From assembly GCA_022497145.1 (NCBI GenBank), contig MU385869.1, positions 427,822 through 491,821 of the forward strand: DNA of 64,000 nt, written 5' to 3'. The notes beneath the pieces were generated by a model that was not told the origin of the DNA, did no database searches, and worked only from the letters and a program-made list of their open reading frames with translations. Positions 23,661 to 35,220 of the stretch are shown piece after piece. Made by a program: the position numbers and the translations under genes. Numbering within the stretch: position 1 is the stretch's first letter; each line of letters opens with the position of its first letter. This DNA is from Rostrohypoxylon terebratum (lineage: Eukaryota; Ascomycota; Sordariomycetes; Xylariales; Hypoxylaceae).

Positions 23661-24245
23661 TTTGGGAGTCTGTTTGGGGGTTACAGGAGGCTCTTCAGCT
23701 ATAGAAATAGTCGGAACAGGTAATGAAAGCACAGGTTTAGGTTCAGCTCGAGGTGAAGAGCTCGATGCGGGTGGTGAAGGAGTGGTTATTGTAGTGGTGG
23801 TGGTAGTAGTTGTAGCGGTTGTAGTGGTGACGATTGTGGAGCTCAGTTCCCGTTCCAGTTCAGGTTCAGGTTCAGGTGTGGCTGTATTCGCTGTATCCGC
23901 CGTATTGTTCGCTGTAATAGCTGGTGCTGGTGCTGGTAACTGCGGTACCAGCAACGGGCTGGGGGGTAGCGGTTGGTTAGCAGCTTCAGCTGTCAGTTCA
24001 ACTGTGGCTTTAGCGGCCTTATCAGCGGAACCGTTGGCGGTGCTGGCGGTGCTAGTAGTGCTAGTAGTGGTACTAGTGGTGCTATCGAAGAGACCAAAGA
24101 AACCGCTGCCAGGTGACGCAGACTGCGCAGGTGTACCCGGCCGACTCGTGTTGGGACTCGAATTGACACTTTGCCCGTGGTTTCCCCGTCGGATTAGGTC
24201 CACTAACGAAGGCCGGGCCCGCAGCGTCGGTCGCAACCCGAGCAT
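23661..24245 (-). other. Open 195-codon frame in frame with VMA1 exon 1
   Basis: An ATG at 24245 opens a stop-free frame that runs directly into the VMA1 ATG at 23660 and, unspliced, to a stop just after 23613. It starts MLGLRPTLRARPSLVDLIRR, then becomes Thr/Ser/Pro/Ala-rich with runs of Thr. It could be a VMA1 N-terminal extension, a small separate protein, or 5' leader that stays open because of its triplet-repeat composition; the opposite strand is equally open over the same interval, which favours the last reading. I do not call it as a gene. Confidence 0.3.
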
Positions 24246-25163
24246 GCAGCGATAAAGTGTAGTTGTATACTACGGGGTAGTATAAACTGTATTTCTTATA
24301 AAGAAGCTATATTCGACTATGTCGTCGATAGCTACATGCAGGCTGAATTATATCTAAAAAGTGTCGTTTCGATGCTAAGAAAGTAATCGCATACGTATGT
24401 AGTATTATGTTGCATCCGGGAGATGAGGATGATTACAAGTTACTGATACGAAAGATTACCAAAGCGCTCCAAGAGTCCAAGCAATAATTACCTCCAGGGC
24501 TAACAGCGGTACAGCGGTACAATACAAGTACAAGTACCAACCTCCCTTGAAATCCCCTCATTCCTCCAGGGCTGTCAATAGCTCCGTTTCAGCATCCCGC
24601 TTGGCCAGTTTGCTTATCGTGGCATACGGTCAGACTCAGATCATCTGTGTTTAAGGTTCTCTCTCTCAATCCTACATATTATCTTCATTTTATTTTACCT
24701 ATTAGTTCTAGTTTAGATAAACCAATGGGACTTTGGTTTCCACATTAACTGCCGACAGCTAAGAATATATTGGCTACCAAGAACTATGCAGATGTATGTT
24801 TTATTGGAGAACAGCGCTATATCTGCCCTGACGTATAGGTTAATATAAAATGTACCGATTGGCTTCTTCCAAGATCACAGGGACGAATAGGGACGTATAG
24901 TTCCTTAGCGACTGTTGGACGACATCTCCCTTATTGAATACCTTGGAAGTTCGAAGGAGCGTTGGAAAATATTGACAGGACTGCAGTAAGACCTAGGTCC
25001 TAAGTAGCAATAGACCTAGAATGATATAGTATCTGAAAAGTCAAGAGAAGTACAATATCTAGATCTAGCAGCAGCAAGATCGATTTCAATCATTCGATTG
25101 TCATAGGTTATAGGTATCGAGAAAAAAACAAGAATATAACTATACTAATGGTAACTTAGCTCT
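24246..25163. other. Intergenic, VMA1 upstream / sphingomyelinase 3' region
   Basis: About 900 bp, AT-rich, with an ACCTAGGTCC word at 24991-25000 and TACAAGTACAAGTAC near 24523. No gene or RNA is recognised. Confidence 0.5.
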
Positions 25164-27429
25164 TTAAAAATCATCAAGTGCCCCTTTCTCGGCCACCACC
25201 TCCTTAAACGCCCTCAACGTATCTGCGCTCACAGTTATACTTCCCAACGTATCTCGTATAACCGAGCCGCCACACTCCTCCTCTTCAAGTACCATGCGAC
25301 CATCCGTCATCTCAGCGACGCCACCCAGCCTGACTCCGGCAACTGTGGGTAGTACACAATTATCTTGCGCCCTCCCAGCCCTCATCTTGCAGATCTCCGT
25401 CTTCTTGCACTCTCCCCTACAAATCCCCACCCTCCATCTCCGCGATCTCCTTTCAAAATACTCCTCGAACGCCGTCTCGTTCCCCTCGAGGGCTTCGGTT
25501 ACGTTGTGCCAAAATGCGGGCGTTAGTTCCTGCCCACCCCCTAATTCTATCCGTAACTCTTTCTCTAAAAGTGACCCGTATGTCTCTTTCGCGGAATAGT
25601 ACTTCGTCCATTTCGGCCCGGATGTCGAGAATTCGCGATCGCTCATGTTGGCGATGTAAGTAGTCACATCGAGCACGGCGAAAGTAACAGGGTCGACGTC
25701 ATATACGCGGAAAGCCGGGTGTCCTGACGTTGGCGTCATCGACGGCGCGATGTACGATGTCACTAGTGCATTCGCATGCGATCTCTTGCCGTAATCTGCG
25801 TACGAGATTTGGAACTCGTCGTAATGGGTATGGCCTATTCTCCTATAAGTTCCATGGACTGACAACGAACGGAAAAGCGAAAGGGGATAGGGGGTTCTTC
25901 TTACCAAAGAACATAGCCGCAATATCCCCCTCATACCGTCCAACAATCTGATCAAAGTAATTCGACGCATCGCGAAACGCATCCCTATTCCCCATCGGCA
26001 TATGTCCCACAACATACACCCTCTCGCCCGCCTTCTCCGCCGCATCCAGCTCGCGTACAAGCCAGTCCAGCTGCCCACTCGGGTCCTTCTCCATCGGGTC
26101 TGTGTACATCCAGTAGTTCTGGTGATAGTACAAATTCGTATTCACCGAAATGACTCTTAACCCGCCCGTCCCATCACCCGAGTGGGTGGGATGCCGCACG
26201 GAGTACGCTCCGAACGCTTTCGCTGTCTCTGCTCCCCGGGTCCCGATCCACTTCCTCCACACCTTCGCCAGTAGCTCGTAGATCCATTGCGTGCCCTCCA
26301 TACCCTTGCCTTCCCTGAACGGGAACGCGTTAGTAGGCGAGACCTCGTGGTTCCCTGCTGTTCCGTAGACATGGAGCCCAGCCTTTGCCATACGGGCGTA
26401 TGTGTTTTGTATATCACGCGAATTGTAGTCTTGCGAGGTAAGCCAGACGGCGTGGTCGACGATGTCGCCCGTGAAGATAGCAAAGGCGGCGTCGGGCGCG
26501 ATGGTATTGATCGCAGCGTACATGCTCTCCTCCAAGCTGACGGGAGAATCGCACGTGTGCTCGCCGTAGGGACCTGCTGGCACATGACCGGAAAGATCAT
26601 CAGGGGTATTGATTCTAGCAAGTGTTAGGCATGGAATTTTTCAAACCGTTGGATATAACAAAAATTTCCCTCATCCCACTCCCCTTAAGGGATCATCTCA
26701 CCTACAACAAATCGGCTGTGAGCAATTCGCTTCCGTGCCAGCAAAATACAACGGGTCGACGTGGACATCCGAGAAATGCACCACCTGCAGCGGCTTCAAA
26801 CCACTAGGAGCCGGCCGTGCAGTCCTCGGCTTCGGCGACGGGAACGAGATCTCATGCGGCTCGACCTCGGGGTACGAGCACAGTCCCATGAGCGCAACAC
26901 ATAGTAACCGCGATGTCTTCGACCCTATTCTCATCCCGCGCAGCGCGTGGGCGATGACAGGCCCTTCTAGGGATATCGCGCCTGCGCATACATCGTCGTC
27001 TGCGATCTACGCAAAGTCAGTCTTCCGTGTGTAGGTAGTAAAAAGGTCTCAAAAAAAGGGGCACTTCAAGTCCATACGCCAAGCCGTTCACATAGCTCCG
27101 TAGCAACCGCCACGAAAACCGCATCGCCTCCCTCCGCCACAAGCTTAAGCGGAAGCAAAATCGCCTATTTTTTTCCCTCGCAAGTCAGCACCATCGCACT
27201 CAATCCCCCTCCCACATGAAAAATTCCTCACCTCGCAGACGGCGCACGAAACCGGTCTCAGCGCCTCTCCTCCGAAGCTCGCGATGACGCCGTCTGGGCC
27301 CAGATCGCCTGGAGCGCTACCTCCCACATCAGGCCTTAACACCGCCTGAGGAGACCCACCGCCAGGATCGAGGGACCCGACGGCGCCCCGTATTAAAACC
27401 GCGATAAAAACGAGCGAAGGTATCCGCAT
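25164..27429 (-). CDS. Acid sphingomyelinase-like phosphodiesterase, secreted
   Basis: Saposin B plus calcineurin-like phosphoesterase, the architecture of acid sphingomyelinase, acting on phosphodiester lipids outside the cytosol. I join five exons: 27232-27429, 27078-27164, 26702-27006, 25905-26614 and 25164-25834 (introns 67, 71, 87 and 70 bp), giving 656 residues. A signal peptide (MRIPSLVFIAVLIRGAVG) opens the protein. The 87-nt second exon supplies the centre of the saposin fold: CAVCE, AILLPLKLVAEGGDAVF, ELCERLG, then ADDDVCAGAISLEGPVIAHA, with the paired cysteines. Metal ligands follow: SDVHVD (about 174-179), FTGDIVDHAVW (near 247), AGNHE (near 285), VGHMPMG and GHTHYDEF (434-441). 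Further Cys pairs appear in the tail (CRGECKKTEIC). Substrate choice is inferred; fungal homologues are little characterised. Confidence 0.93.
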
Positions 27430-28772
27430 CTCGAACCTCTCGGGCCTATTTTACCTACGCTTGCAGTAGCCCACGGAAAAAATCGTATCATGTATTGTGA
27501 ATCTCAATTTTATTTTGAAAAAAAAAATCGTTGATAATTGTATGATGTAGGCGGTCATACAAAGGCTAGAGCTATTGGTTTACGAACAAATGGTAAATGG
27601 AGTACTAGCAGTACCTGGTAACCAAGCGGCAGTTCGTGATTTGCAGGTAATTGCAGGTAATTGCCACCAAGTGCGTGTCTAACACAAGTATGAAGCTTAT
27701 CTCCATATTCTTCGTCTAACTGTCAATCCTACCTACTAGGTAATAAATCTATCACGTACTCGAACCTAGCACAGTCCAATCGGAGCTCAGCTGGCGGATA
27801 CATCAGGCGGGTAGCGGATCTGAATCAGGCCCGCCGGTCACCGGATCTCTATTAGTCTGTGGTAACAACGTAGTCAGATATGTACATGGTCAGAACGGTT
27901 CATGCGGCAACGTGGGTATGACATCAATGATGATAATGACGGAATCCTTTTTTATCTCATCGTAATGGAATATGCAGGGTCCCACTAGCATCCATCACTA
28001 CTATAGTAGAACATTGGAGCCTCTGCGCTGTAACGTATTCTAACCCGATGGATCATGGGAAGTTATTAGACATCTGATTTTTTAGAGTAGATTTTTCTAC
28101 CTACTAGGTAGGTAATTACACACACAAGTACCAATACGGTATACCTTTTTCGAAGGGGTATCGGGCATCATCAGTATGAGCCTCACCATCCATCCATCGT
28201 ATAGGTAGTGGGGAAGTATGTGAATTTCGGAGATTCGCATCGGCAACTTTCGAGTTGATGTAAATTACCAATAACATGCGCCTGAGGTGTATCCAATAGA
28301 AGACGTCCTAGAAACAACATTGATTGCATGAACGCCTATATTTTCATGCAGCCCAATTACATCCGTCATCTGTTCCGTAGTTCCAGGTGATCGAGAGCAA
28401 ATTTCTGCTCGTTTTTGCTTTTTTCTTGGCTTCAAACGTAGCAGCGCAAGCCTCGAAGTGCTTACCCGAAATATCATGCTCCTTCTGTTACCCGCCACCA
28501 GGAACGCCGAGAGGACGCCGATAGGAACCCGGATAGTATGACACAAAAAATATGTAGGAACTGTTCAAAGCACAAATTGCCAACTGAGATCCCGATATGT
28601 TTGCCAATGCCAACCGCCAATTCTAATATGCTGCGAGGTTTTTGTGCGTGTGAGGAAAAACGTCATGTTGCCCCATCGTAATTGCGTACTCGTAAATCAT
28701 TTGCATCTAAGCCCGCCCCGGTATCAATGCCTAACAATATTCTACACGGTTCTATCCTTATTAAATCCTTCA
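27430..28772. other. Intergenic, sphingomyelinase promoter / CASTOR-like 3' region
   Basis: About 1.3 kb with two TACCTACTAGGTA-type words (near 27728 and 28098-28117) and an A/T run at 27517-27527. A 93-codon minus-strand frame at 28265-28546 has no recognisable family, and I do not call it. Confidence 0.5.
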
Positions 28773-30210
28773 TCACTCTTGAGTGAGCAAAGGTCTCAAC
28801 ACCTCAAGGGCCTTCATGGATTGTTCGCATGATAAAATAACTGCGCCGGCTTGCGCTGTCGAAAGGTATGACAATTCGCTGCTAACACCTGTGTCGTCCA
28901 TCCCCATCTCTTGAATGAGCTTCCCCGCGACACCAGAAACAATACCGGTAGCCTCTAGGGGCAGGTTCACAAGATCGAGGAAGATGGGTACAAGGTCACC
29001 CTCCGTGTCACCCACGAGGGAGTCGCCGAAAACGCCAAGGTATTCTCTATCCAGTAATAATGACGGAGGGTCCTCTAGAGCCAGAGTGATCGAAAGAAAT
29101 CTAGGTTGCTTGGCCAGTACAGAAATGAGACTGGTATATAACTTCGTATCAACGTTGTCGAGCCAACTCCTCCGATGCCCATTGCCGCTCACGTGCCTTT
29201 TCAGAGACGGTCGTCGACTATAATCCACCATTTGCGAAGGATCCCTTCCGGAACATTGGACCAGACGGAGATTAGGACTTATATATGGAAATACATTTCG
29301 TTTCTTTAGCAGCTCAAATGTTCGCACTTGTAATTCTGCTACATTAGATGGTGGGGGTGTTGATGGAGGATCGCTGCTTTGACTCCGGCCACGGACATGG
29401 GACATTGCGCTGGGCGAGACGTAGGCTGACTCATCTTGGTCAAACTCGAAATTCCTGGCGAGAAGCACCTGGACGACGGTTTGACGATCCTTACTAGGCA
29501 CAAGGATGAAGTCCGAGTAGTAGGTCGTGATAAAAAAGATAGGAACACCTGCTAATGCGAGAGGGCAAGTCAAGTCCATAACTCGACTTCCCGCATCCAT
29601 TCCAGCACTTATCACCGAAAGGATTAGATAAGTATCCTTCGAAATCGTAACCGTCTTAGAAAGGTTTGAGGGAAGCCGTTTTATGACTGGTTCGAAGACA
29701 TTTTTGACCCAATTACTGTGGCACACTATCGAACACTCGACGGGCGTTATACTTATGTTGAGAAATCCATGCTTATTGTCGATGCTGAGACCTTCAGCCT
29801 CAGGTGCGAGAGAATCGTCCTCCTCGCCTTGAGGTAACAGGATTTGTAGTATAGGCTGAAGAAAGTTCGGATATAATTGTAAAGGAATGTGTATCAGACG
29901 GAACGTCCCATCCTAGAACGATACGAATCAGTATACTAGGTATGTAAACTTTTGCAACTTGCTTTGTGGCTTGCAATGTGCATTGGCGAAGTTGTACCAG
30001 AATATGAGCGGACAGTCTTGTATGGTTTGTGTTACACATGGATCTATTCTTGATTCCTTGGTAACTCGACATCGAAGTTCAAAGTGCAATTGTGACAGTA
30101 ACAGTAACAGTAACGATCACTTTTTATGTCGCAGAGGAAGGTTTTGTGTAATGAATTTCAAATTCGAAGTAAGGGAAGCTTACGAGAAATGATATCTGAG
30201 CATTCATCAT
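28773..30210 (-). CDS. CASTOR/GATS-like ACT-domain protein
   Basis: Small-molecule-binding ACT-domain protein resembling the animal arginine sensors CASTOR1/2 (GATS-like), cytosolic regulators of TORC1. Exons 30184-30210 and 28773-29912 join across a 271-bp intron (GTAAGC...CTAG, phase 0), giving 388 residues starting MMNAQISFL then DGTFRLIHIPLQLYP. Family strings include VECSIVC, the VPIFFITTYYSDFILVPSKD strand-loop (ACT fold), FELLKKRNVFPYI, and a second ACT repeat with STAQAGAVILSCEQSMKALE at the C-terminus. The LALAGVPIFFITTY segment matches the CASTOR ligand-pocket region in position, but I cannot prove arginine binding. Its role in fungi is not established. The first exon codes nine residues, so the start is the least certain part. 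Confidence 0.85.
30095..30113 (+). repeat. ACAGTA hexamer repeat in CASTOR-like intron 1
   Basis: Three consecutive ACAGTA units followed by a partial one. It lies inside the intron 29913-30183. Confidence 0.7.
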
Positions 30211-33200
30211 GGCAATGTGAGTAATGTGAGTCTGTCGTATCTGTGACGCCGTAGACCACGACTTAAAGACCTGACGGCCAGAGCTTTCGACCCCGAAGAT
30301 CGGGGGACGAGGGACCCCTAAAAACGCACGGACGGAGTAACGGAGACCCGGGTAGAGCTGTGATTGGTGAGATTGCTTTTTATTCTTGCAGGAGTTCCGG
30401 GTTTATTATCTTGGGTTTCTTTTGGCTTAGGCTCCAACAAAGAACTTTGTAGTGTGATAGGATGTGGACATACGAAGGAGGCGAAGAAAGGAAGAGGGGA
30501 AATATAAATAAAAAGAGACAATGCGAAATAGATAGACTTCAACCCTAAGGTGGAGGCAAAGATAAAGAGAAAAAAAAAGGCTTGTTTCGAGAGATAGGTG
30601 CTGCGATAGGGCTGCTAGTCGTGGAGGCACGCTGTGACACTAGCACGTAGTGGACTAGTTTCTAACCTCTAAGCTGCCTGGTTGGTTGACAGATGGATCG
30701 AAGTTCTCGAGAGGACCCTTTTTAGGACTTATTTTGGACCTCTTTTTTTGAACGCTTCAACTTCAGTTCGGTCGTCAGGATAGCCTAGATAGCGTGACAT
30801 GGCATCATTGGCACCATTGGTACCAATTGGAGAACCCTTGATCGCAGAATCCCACAGGGATCGACGCCCGTCGCGGTCTCCGGAACCAGGGCGTGGGCTA
30901 GTTGGCGTATGGACGTATGGAGGAAGGCGACTATATTTGCACCGCAGTCGCTTTAGCTATCGCCGCGGATGCAAGTAGATGCAGCTGCAAACAACCCGAG
31001 GTAGATCTCTGTAGGTAAGGGGTTTTCTGAGATGTGACCCTCAGCGACTTCAAAATGTTGGGAGGGGTTGGTTGTCATGTAACGGACCGACGTCGACCGG
31101 TGAGGTGAATAGCGAAAAAAGGGGCACCAAACTTCATTTATGTATTCTGCTGGATGGTCGACCGTATTCTACTACTCTACGACTTATTAGCTTATTAGCT
31201 TCACGAACCTGGCTTGACTTGATGTTCCTGGGCGCGAACTAACATCCTACTGCATAGTACATAGTATATGCGCGTATGCACGCCATCCAGCCCTCCATTT
31301 ATCCCAAAAGGGAAAGCCGCTAGGTGCAGAGGGGGGGCCGAGCAACATCGAGCGACATCTAGGTGATGCAGCCACTCTCGACATATCATCTACATACCGC
31401 GCCATACCGCATCAGCTTCTCGGGCGCGTGGTCGACCTCGGGGGTAACAGGCTAGGTGGATTTGGGAGATTCTTGCAGGACGACTCTTTATAACGGTGCA
31501 ACTCTGCAACTTTGCAATGCTGGCTAGCGTGGGGGGATCTTTGGAGCTCTGGGTCTTGGATTTACCGGGAGATGTATTCTTGGGCGTTTCGCTTTCACCC
31601 AGGCAGCCAGAGAAGCAATATAGGACCTAGGACCTAGGACCTAAGTATTTGTACTTCTGCAGCTTCTGCAGACTAGGTTAGCTGATGACTCGTAACACGA
31701 CATATGTGATCGACCTCGTAGGTACTATGTAGGCGATGATATATGCTATGCAGGTGAGTGCATTATCTGAAGTGCGACTCTAGATAGGACAGAGAATAGG
31801 TAGATAGTGAGTCGTAGGATATACCTATGTAATGACGCTTGACCGTGCGAGCGTTACTAAGGGGGCGTCCATTGGTACCTGAGCTCGGGGATTCACCATC
31901 GATGCAATGTGTTGTCGGTGCAGCCGCCCGTCTCTCTGACGAGATGCTGGGGATAAGGTAACCCTTGGTAACCAAAGGTGACCCTTGATGGCCCTTGCTG
32001 CCCCGCATTTTCCTATCTCGAGCTGCTGCCGAGAGTTTCAATCGATCTTTTGTCTTGCTTGTCATCGTAGCTGTTGCCGTGTCGGCATGTCTATTACATA
32101 CACGGCATACATGTAACATGGTAACGCAATTTGTCTAAGGTTGGCGTAACGAGGCCGCGATTGGAAGAAGCCTCTTGGTGATTTAATGGTATACTTTTGT
32201 GACTGGTCACCTCAATCACGATAATTTGCGTGATGCGATGCCCGTGATGTCGAAAATTCGACTAGAGGTGCCGTCTTTGAATAGGTGCTTCACTTTTTGG
32301 CCGCAAATTGAACTCTCAATTAGCATCGCTCCCGTCCCTCCCCTTCGATTTGAGACTGGTTCGATCCGAGTCTGGGGTTCTCGATTCAGAGCCGAGTGTA
32401 ACCATGCTTCCCTTCCCTTAGGTACTTCTCAAATGTCTAGAATGCGAAAACCCCACGAAGGTAATTCTTCATCCCACTAGTACTTCGTATATCCACTCAT
32501 ATTCCTACCGTTGCTATGTGCCATACGGAATCAATCGCGAAATATCGTGCTTAAAGTTGCGCCAGTCAATCGCCAGAACCAGGATCAGGTTATTTCTGGG
32601 TCACGGGAATTTTCTTTTTTTTTCTTTTTGAGGCTGGCAACCCAAATGGAAGTTAGTATTTCGCTTTGCACGATCTAGATGAAACTAGCCACCGGTGTCG
32701 TCATGAATGATGAAAGCTAAACCGCATTGAATTCGTATAGGTCACCCCTCGGGCGCCACCAATTATCTTGGCTGGAGGAGTTCCCTTTTGGGATAATCAG
32801 CTATCTCCTTGGCGTGAAAAAAAAAATCTACCATTTCTAACCGACGATGTGAGCCACCTCAGAAGATGTAGCGTTCGGTATAATAATTAATTACATAGAA
32901 ACATCTTCTGGTAAGCGTGGGGTTATGTGTAGCATTAGGCCGTCATCGAGAGCCGGGATTTCCAGTAGTAAGCATGTGCTCGGCCTGCTGTTGGAAGCTT
33001 TAGTTGAGTTGGCAGGTTGGTCGACCTAAGTCCTCCTTCGTACGAAGTACAGCGAGAACTGGACTAGGACTTCTCGGTAGGATGCAGCTGCCCTTGCCCA
33101 ATGTTGCTTCGCATTGAGACAAACTTCCGCCCTCCTGGACGGGTTTGACTGATCGATGCAAATCTGAAGATAGGCAACTTTGCCGCGGCCCACTACCTAG

Positions 33201-33474
33201 TATGCAGGTTCATGCATACCACAGGATCTTTTCCGCAGTGAGCGCCCAATTATCGTCCCGAATCGCCAGGATATCGCGGAAGGCGACCTCTGAATTACCA
33301 GAAAACAAATCTTGCGGGGCCGAAAAGAGGCAACTGGTTTAGCTGGCGCGAGATCTGCAAGACCCCGGATTCTGACAACAGTTGAATTTATTCGGTTTGT
33401 TCTCGTTTTGTGCTGCGTAGCCGCGGCTCGGTGTAGACCGACGTCACAGCATAAGTGCCTAATCGACTCAGGTC
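30211..33474. other. 3.2-kb intergenic region, no supported gene
   Basis: One of the two largest gaps. It holds an ACCTAGG repeat at 31621-31645, homopolymer runs (T10 near 32617, A9 near 32817) and numerous short frames with no family likeness. A B-box-like GGTTCGATCC at about 32348 does not fold as a tRNA. Part of it must serve as the CASTOR-like promoter on the left. Confidence 0.5.
31621..31645. repeat. ACCTAGG heptamer repeat
   Basis: TAGGACCTAGGACCTAGGAC followed by CTAAG: three heptamer periods with two complete CCTAGG cores, mid-gap, far from any coding exon. Confidence 0.75.
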
Positions 33475-35220
33475 TCAAGAGATTGGGCGTTTGACTCCAA
33501 CTACAACTAGGTTACGGGGGCTCTCGCGATAATCGAAAACTGTTTCTACCCAGCTGTCTTGTACCAGGTCGGGATGTTGCCGGAGAAACAACCATCTGTC
33601 GGTCACGATTAGGGATTCGGTGACCATGGCGCTAAAAGCCATGAGGCTCCAGACGGCACTAAGCTCCCGTCTGCGTGGTCCGAACGCCTCCTCATATTTC
33701 GCAATTTCTTCGTCTGTGACGTCAATCATTTTTTCTCTAATAATATCACAATATTCGTGATACTCCGAATTTGTAGTCAACTTGTTTATAGCACCTCTCA
33801 CGTATGACCCGAATGTCTTGTAGCATGACTTTCGGAGTGAGCCGATGATTACCGGATTTGTACTCGTGTTGAACGGACTCTGAGACGGATTGCCATTTTC
33901 CTCAAGTTCACCATTATGATAAATCTTGGTGATTACACCCCTATCGAGAAACATTTTCTGTAGAACGGCGCGGTAGAAATGTCTTGTGAAAAAGGAATCG
34001 CTTTCGGCTTCAGTCCAGTTTTGAGGTGCCTGACATGCCATCATCCGAGCCGTGATGTTAAGCCGGACTCCATCATTGTTGTAATTGCTGAGGCGATCGC
34101 TCATCGGGAAACCTTCTGGGTCGCGTCTCTCAGACTCCCTAATCACCCGACCATTGAGAGCTTGAAGGCTTGGTCTCATATATGGAGTTTTATAGGTAGG
34201 AGGCCCTAGTTTCTCCGTCATTAGGTTGTAGCAGCAGCCGACGATAGAGATAGCTTGGACTCGCGGGTTGATGATCAAAGATCGGATCCCATGGTGAGAT
34301 AGATTCCCACAAGAATGGATAGAGATAGCCATCAGACTAGGATCACCTTGTCCCTTTTCCACGGTAAGGGGGTCCTGTTCAAGTTGGCTGATGACATCCG
34401 TCAAATCTCCTGATTCTAGTCTCCCTTCAATATATCGTATGAAGCCTTTCCCAGCCTCAGGCATGTAGACAGTTCCAACCTCACTTCGAGGTCTAAAATC
34501 GGGTACGTACTCGATAACCTTCTCATCCGACCGGTCTTCAGGGGTTATCCCATCGAGCTTCTGCAGCCACAATTTCTTGTTCCGGATCACTTTTCGCTTC
34601 TCGGAGATACCTGCGTGCATATCGAGTTCTTTTGCGCCCACAATATTGTGCTCCCGGCCTTCTACTGCTACAATTTGCTTGTTATAGGGGGCGCTTGCTA
34701 GTGCTCTCCCCAAATAATTCTGACCGCTTCCGAAATCAACGAAATGAGTAATATCTCTTTGGTATTCAGTGGAAATGCCCTTTGTGAGCTTGTCCACGTA
34801 ATTTGCGAAGTGGCTCACTTCGTGCATTTTTTTCGGTTTCATCCCAACCGATACCATGCGGGTTAGCTTAGGAAGCTTCTCATGGTTGGAGAAGTCTCGC
34901 GCCAACGAAAATCTCCGTATATCTTTGATATAACTAATAAGGCTGCCGGGCGGTTGAGGATCTTTGATTTCATCTAAATCATCTCTCATAAGAAGGTCTA
35001 GGAACTTCATAGGTTCACATTGTAAGAGATATGGTTGCCAATCTTTTGGTATGATCGCCTGAAAAAGTCCTGGTTCATTTGTGAAGAAATCTAAGATGTG
35101 CACGCCTCCGCACAATACCTGAAAAATATTTGACGTAGTTGCAAACTCCAGGAGCTGTTCGACATATGTTTCGGGGTTATCCCAGCAATCTGGGTACGGT
35201 AAAGGCTTGGGCGGCCTCAT
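33475..35220 (-). CDS. METTL25-like methyltransferase
   Basis: SAM-dependent methyltransferase of the METTL25/RRNAD1 type (Methyltransf_32), single exon, 581 residues. The start is the ATG at 35220 (MRPPKPLPYPDCW); the frame stays open upstream but has no other ATG. Visible features: a helical N-terminal region, the glycine-rich SAM motif FVDFGSGQNYLGRAL near 190, VAVEGREHNIVGAKELD (the acidic residue that usually holds ribose), ISIHSCGNLSHHGIRSL and VGCCYNLMTE, which are diagnostic of this family, and the C-terminal PRNLVVVGVKR. Substrate unknown; METTL25-type proteins have been linked to protein or ribosome modification, which I only infer here. It shares a 446-bp divergent promoter region with TLG1. 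Confidence 0.93.
   Translation of the reverse strand: MRPPKPLPYPDCWDNPETYVEQLLEFATTSNIFQVLCGGVHILDFFTNEPGLFQAIIPKDWQPYLLQCEPMKFLDLLMRDDLDEIKDPQPPGSLISYIKDIRRFSLARDFSNHEKLPKLTRMVSVGMKPKKMHEVSHFANYVDKLTKGISTEYQRDITHFVDFGSGQNYLGRALASAPYNKQIVAVEGREHNIVGAKELDMHAGISEKRKVIRNKKLWLQKLDGITPEDRSDEKVIEYVPDFRPRSEVGTVYMPEAGKGFIRYIEGRLESGDLTDVISQLEQDPLTVEKGQGDPSLMAISIHSCGNLSHHGIRSLIINPRVQAISIVGCCYNLMTEKLGPPTYKTPYMRPSLQALNGRVIRESERRDPEGFPMSDRLSNYNNDGVRLNITARMMACQAPQNWTEAESDSFFTRHFYRAVLQKMFLDRGVITKIYHNGELEENGNPSQSPFNTSTNPVIIGSLRKSCYKTFGSYVRGAINKLTTNSEYHEYCDIIREKMIDVTDEEIAKYEEAFGPRRRELSAVWSLMAFSAMVTESLIVTDRWLFLRQHPDLVQDSWVETVFDYRESPRNLVVVGVKRPIS

Noticed and set aside
23623..24255. 210-codon plus-strand frame opposite the VMA1 upstream region
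   Set aside because: Val-run composition is the complement of the Thr-rich strand; no start context or family likeness.
32345..32375. GGTTCGATCC, a B-box-like string
   Set aside because: One T-stem mismatch and no matching acceptor or anticodon arm upstream.
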